Shown: positions 6,743-7,235 of the stretch, in pieces
How positions within the stretch are numbered: position 1 is the first letter of the stretch
How the letters are laid out: every line of letters starts with the position of its first letter
From: Methanobacteriota archaeon
Lineage (GTDB): Archaea > Thermoplasmatota > DTKX01 > GCA-020343715
NCBI GenBank assembly: GCA_030597775.1
Contig: JAUVRF010000081.1
Span: forward strand, 1 to 7,235
Direction: 5' to 3'
DNA: 7,235 bases
Made by a program: the position numbers and the translations under genes
Notes under the pieces: model-generated
What the model was told of the DNA's origin: nothing
The model's input: the letters and a program-made list of their open reading frames with translations, nothing else
The model's database searches: none

Positions 6743-7235
6743 GCACCACCTCCGTTCTTGATGAGGGCGATCGCTTGTTGGTACAGCTGCTCGTTGGAGT
6801 AGTGATGTATGTCAATGGCCAATTCGGGGCAGGTCGCCACGCATGTGCCGCACCCTTTGCATAGGACGGCGTTCACCACCGCCTTGCGGTCCTCGCCCCG
6901 CTCGATGGCACTGTACGGGCACACCTGGATGCAGGTACCGCAACCGGTGCAGATCTAGCTATCCACCTCGGCGGTGTTGGCCTCTGCCTCGGCGAACTCC
7001 TTGGAGAGCACAGCCGCCACCTTTCCTGCCGCCGCCGTCGCCTGGTTGATGGACTCGCTGATGAACTTCGGGCCCAGTGCCAGGCCGCATCCGAAGATGC
7101 CATCCGTGGCGAACTCCACAGGACGCCGCTTCATGTGGGCCTCAAGGAAGTCCCCCTCCTGGGTGAGGGGTCCCTTGCGCAACCCGGCCAGCACCTTGTT
7201 CTTCGGGTCGGGGTGGGTTGCAGCGTTGAGGACCA
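6739..7235 (-). CDS. hdrA: HdrA-family subunit, first copy, C-terminal 164 codons, interrupted by an in-frame TAG (5' end beyond the right edge)
   Basis: The frame enters from the right edge (first full codon ends at 7233) and runs through the end of an HdrA FAD module. FLEAHMKRRPVEFATDGIF and the following ISESINQATAAAGK match the complete copy closely. A TAG at 6955-6957 follows, then 71 more codons in the same frame to a TGA at 6739-6741. The downstream part holds a full HdrA C-terminal ferredoxin with two four-cysteine motifs (CTGCGTC...CP and CKGCGTC...CP), then a helix ending NGGGA. The TAG aligns with Asp936 of the complete copy. If TAG stops translation, the protein loses both C-terminal clusters and is probably non-functional. 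If TAG is read as pyrrolysine, the protein is full length. I annotate it as one gene because the downstream frame is fully conserved and its 3' end provides the ribosome site of the next mvhD. A sequencing error or recent mutation (for example GAG to TAG) is the alternative. Whether it has the double-module layout of the other copies cannot be seen. Confidence 0.8.
6749..6753 (-). promoter_or_regulatory. Ribosome binding site for the first mvhD, inside the hdrA 3' end
   Basis: GGAGG followed by TGGTGC and then ATG gives a spacing of 6 bases (9 to the alternative second ATG). It lies within the last codons of the upstream hdrA and encodes part of its terminal GGGA. Together with the four-base stop/start overlap it suggests translational coupling. 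Confidence 0.8.
6955..6957 (-). other. In-frame amber codon (TAG) in hdrA, candidate pyrrolysine site
   Basis: Reading minus-strand codons gives GTG GAT AGC TAG ATC TGC ACC GGT, that is VDS-stop-ICTG. The site lies two codons before the first cysteine of the C-terminal ferredoxin. The complete paralogue has IDADMCTG here, so the TAG replaces a surface-type residue rather than a cluster ligand. The next possible start in this frame is a GTG at 6924, inside the first cysteine motif, with no sign of a ribosome site, so reinitiation would not rescue the domain. Confidence 0.6.

Noticed and set aside
6739..6924. Separate small ferredoxin gene starting at GTG 6924
   Set aside because: The GTG lies inside the first four-cysteine motif, so a protein starting there would lack three of its ligands, and no ribosome site precedes it. 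It is the end of HdrA.
6873..7103. Minus-strand open frame spanning the TAG region in another frame, as a possible way around the stop by frameshifting
   Set aside because: Its translation is Arg/Ser-rich and unlike HdrA. The HdrA match continues in the original frame on both sides of TAG, so a substitution or recoding, not a frameshift, is indicated.
1..7235. Selenocysteine (TGA) sites in HdrA, as known in some methanogens
   Set aside because: No in-frame TGA occurs within the HdrA or MvhD frames; the cluster cysteines are ordinary TGC or TGT codons.
1..7235. CRISPR arrays, tRNA or rRNA genes, transposons, terminators or promoters
   Set aside because: The window is essentially all coding with junctions of at most two bases. 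I saw no short regular repeats, RNA-like folds or transposase sequence, and no intergenic space for a promoter or terminator.

Overview
The window is one strand-uniform stretch of an electron-bifurcation gene cluster, entirely on the minus strand and with no real intergenic space. In transcription order (right to left) it holds: the C-terminal end of a first HdrA (6739-7235, cut by the right edge, with an in-frame TAG); a long MvhD-like protein (5927-6742); a complete 1006-residue double-module HdrA (2905-5925); a second long MvhD-like protein (2118-2903); and the first 705 residues of a third HdrA (1-2115, cut by the left edge). The order is therefore HdrA - MvhD - HdrA - MvhD - HdrA, a tandem array with a period of about 3.8 kb. 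Junctions are a 4-base overlap or 1-2 base gaps.

The genes belong to the heterodisulfide-reductase-type flavin-based electron bifurcation family. HdrA carries FAD and many [4Fe-4S] clusters. MvhD carries a [2Fe-2S] cluster and normally passes electrons from a hydrogenase or formate dehydrogenase into HdrA. Each complete or nearly complete HdrA here is a fusion: a thioredoxin-reductase-like FAD module with an inserted two-cluster ferredoxin, then a standard HdrA N-terminal domain, a second FAD module without the insert, and (in the complete copy) a C-terminal two-cluster ferredoxin. The MvhD proteins (261 and 271 residues) are about twice the usual length and end in a winged-helix-like domain. 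HdrB, HdrC, hydrogenase and formate dehydrogenase subunits are not in the window, so the catalytic partners are unknown.

The organism is an anaerobe with a GC-rich genome (about 60 % by eye). The Hdr content and frequent AGG arginine codons lean toward an archaeon, for example a GC-rich euryarchaeote or Thermoplasmatota. Sulfate-reducing or syntrophic bacteria with HdrA-MvhD clusters cannot be excluded.

The most striking signal is the in-frame TAG at 6955-6957 in the first HdrA, two codons before the first cysteine of the C-terminal ferredoxin. All eight cluster cysteines and the natural C-terminus remain intact downstream. The four genes whose ends are visible stop at TGA (three) or TAA (one), never TAG. 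This fits TAG decoded as an amino acid (pyrrolysine), but a point mutation or sequencing error is a real alternative. Other signals are a run of nine G at the HdrA/MvhD junction, where loss of one G would fuse the two proteins, and glycine-rich C-termini that double as the ribosome binding site of the next gene.
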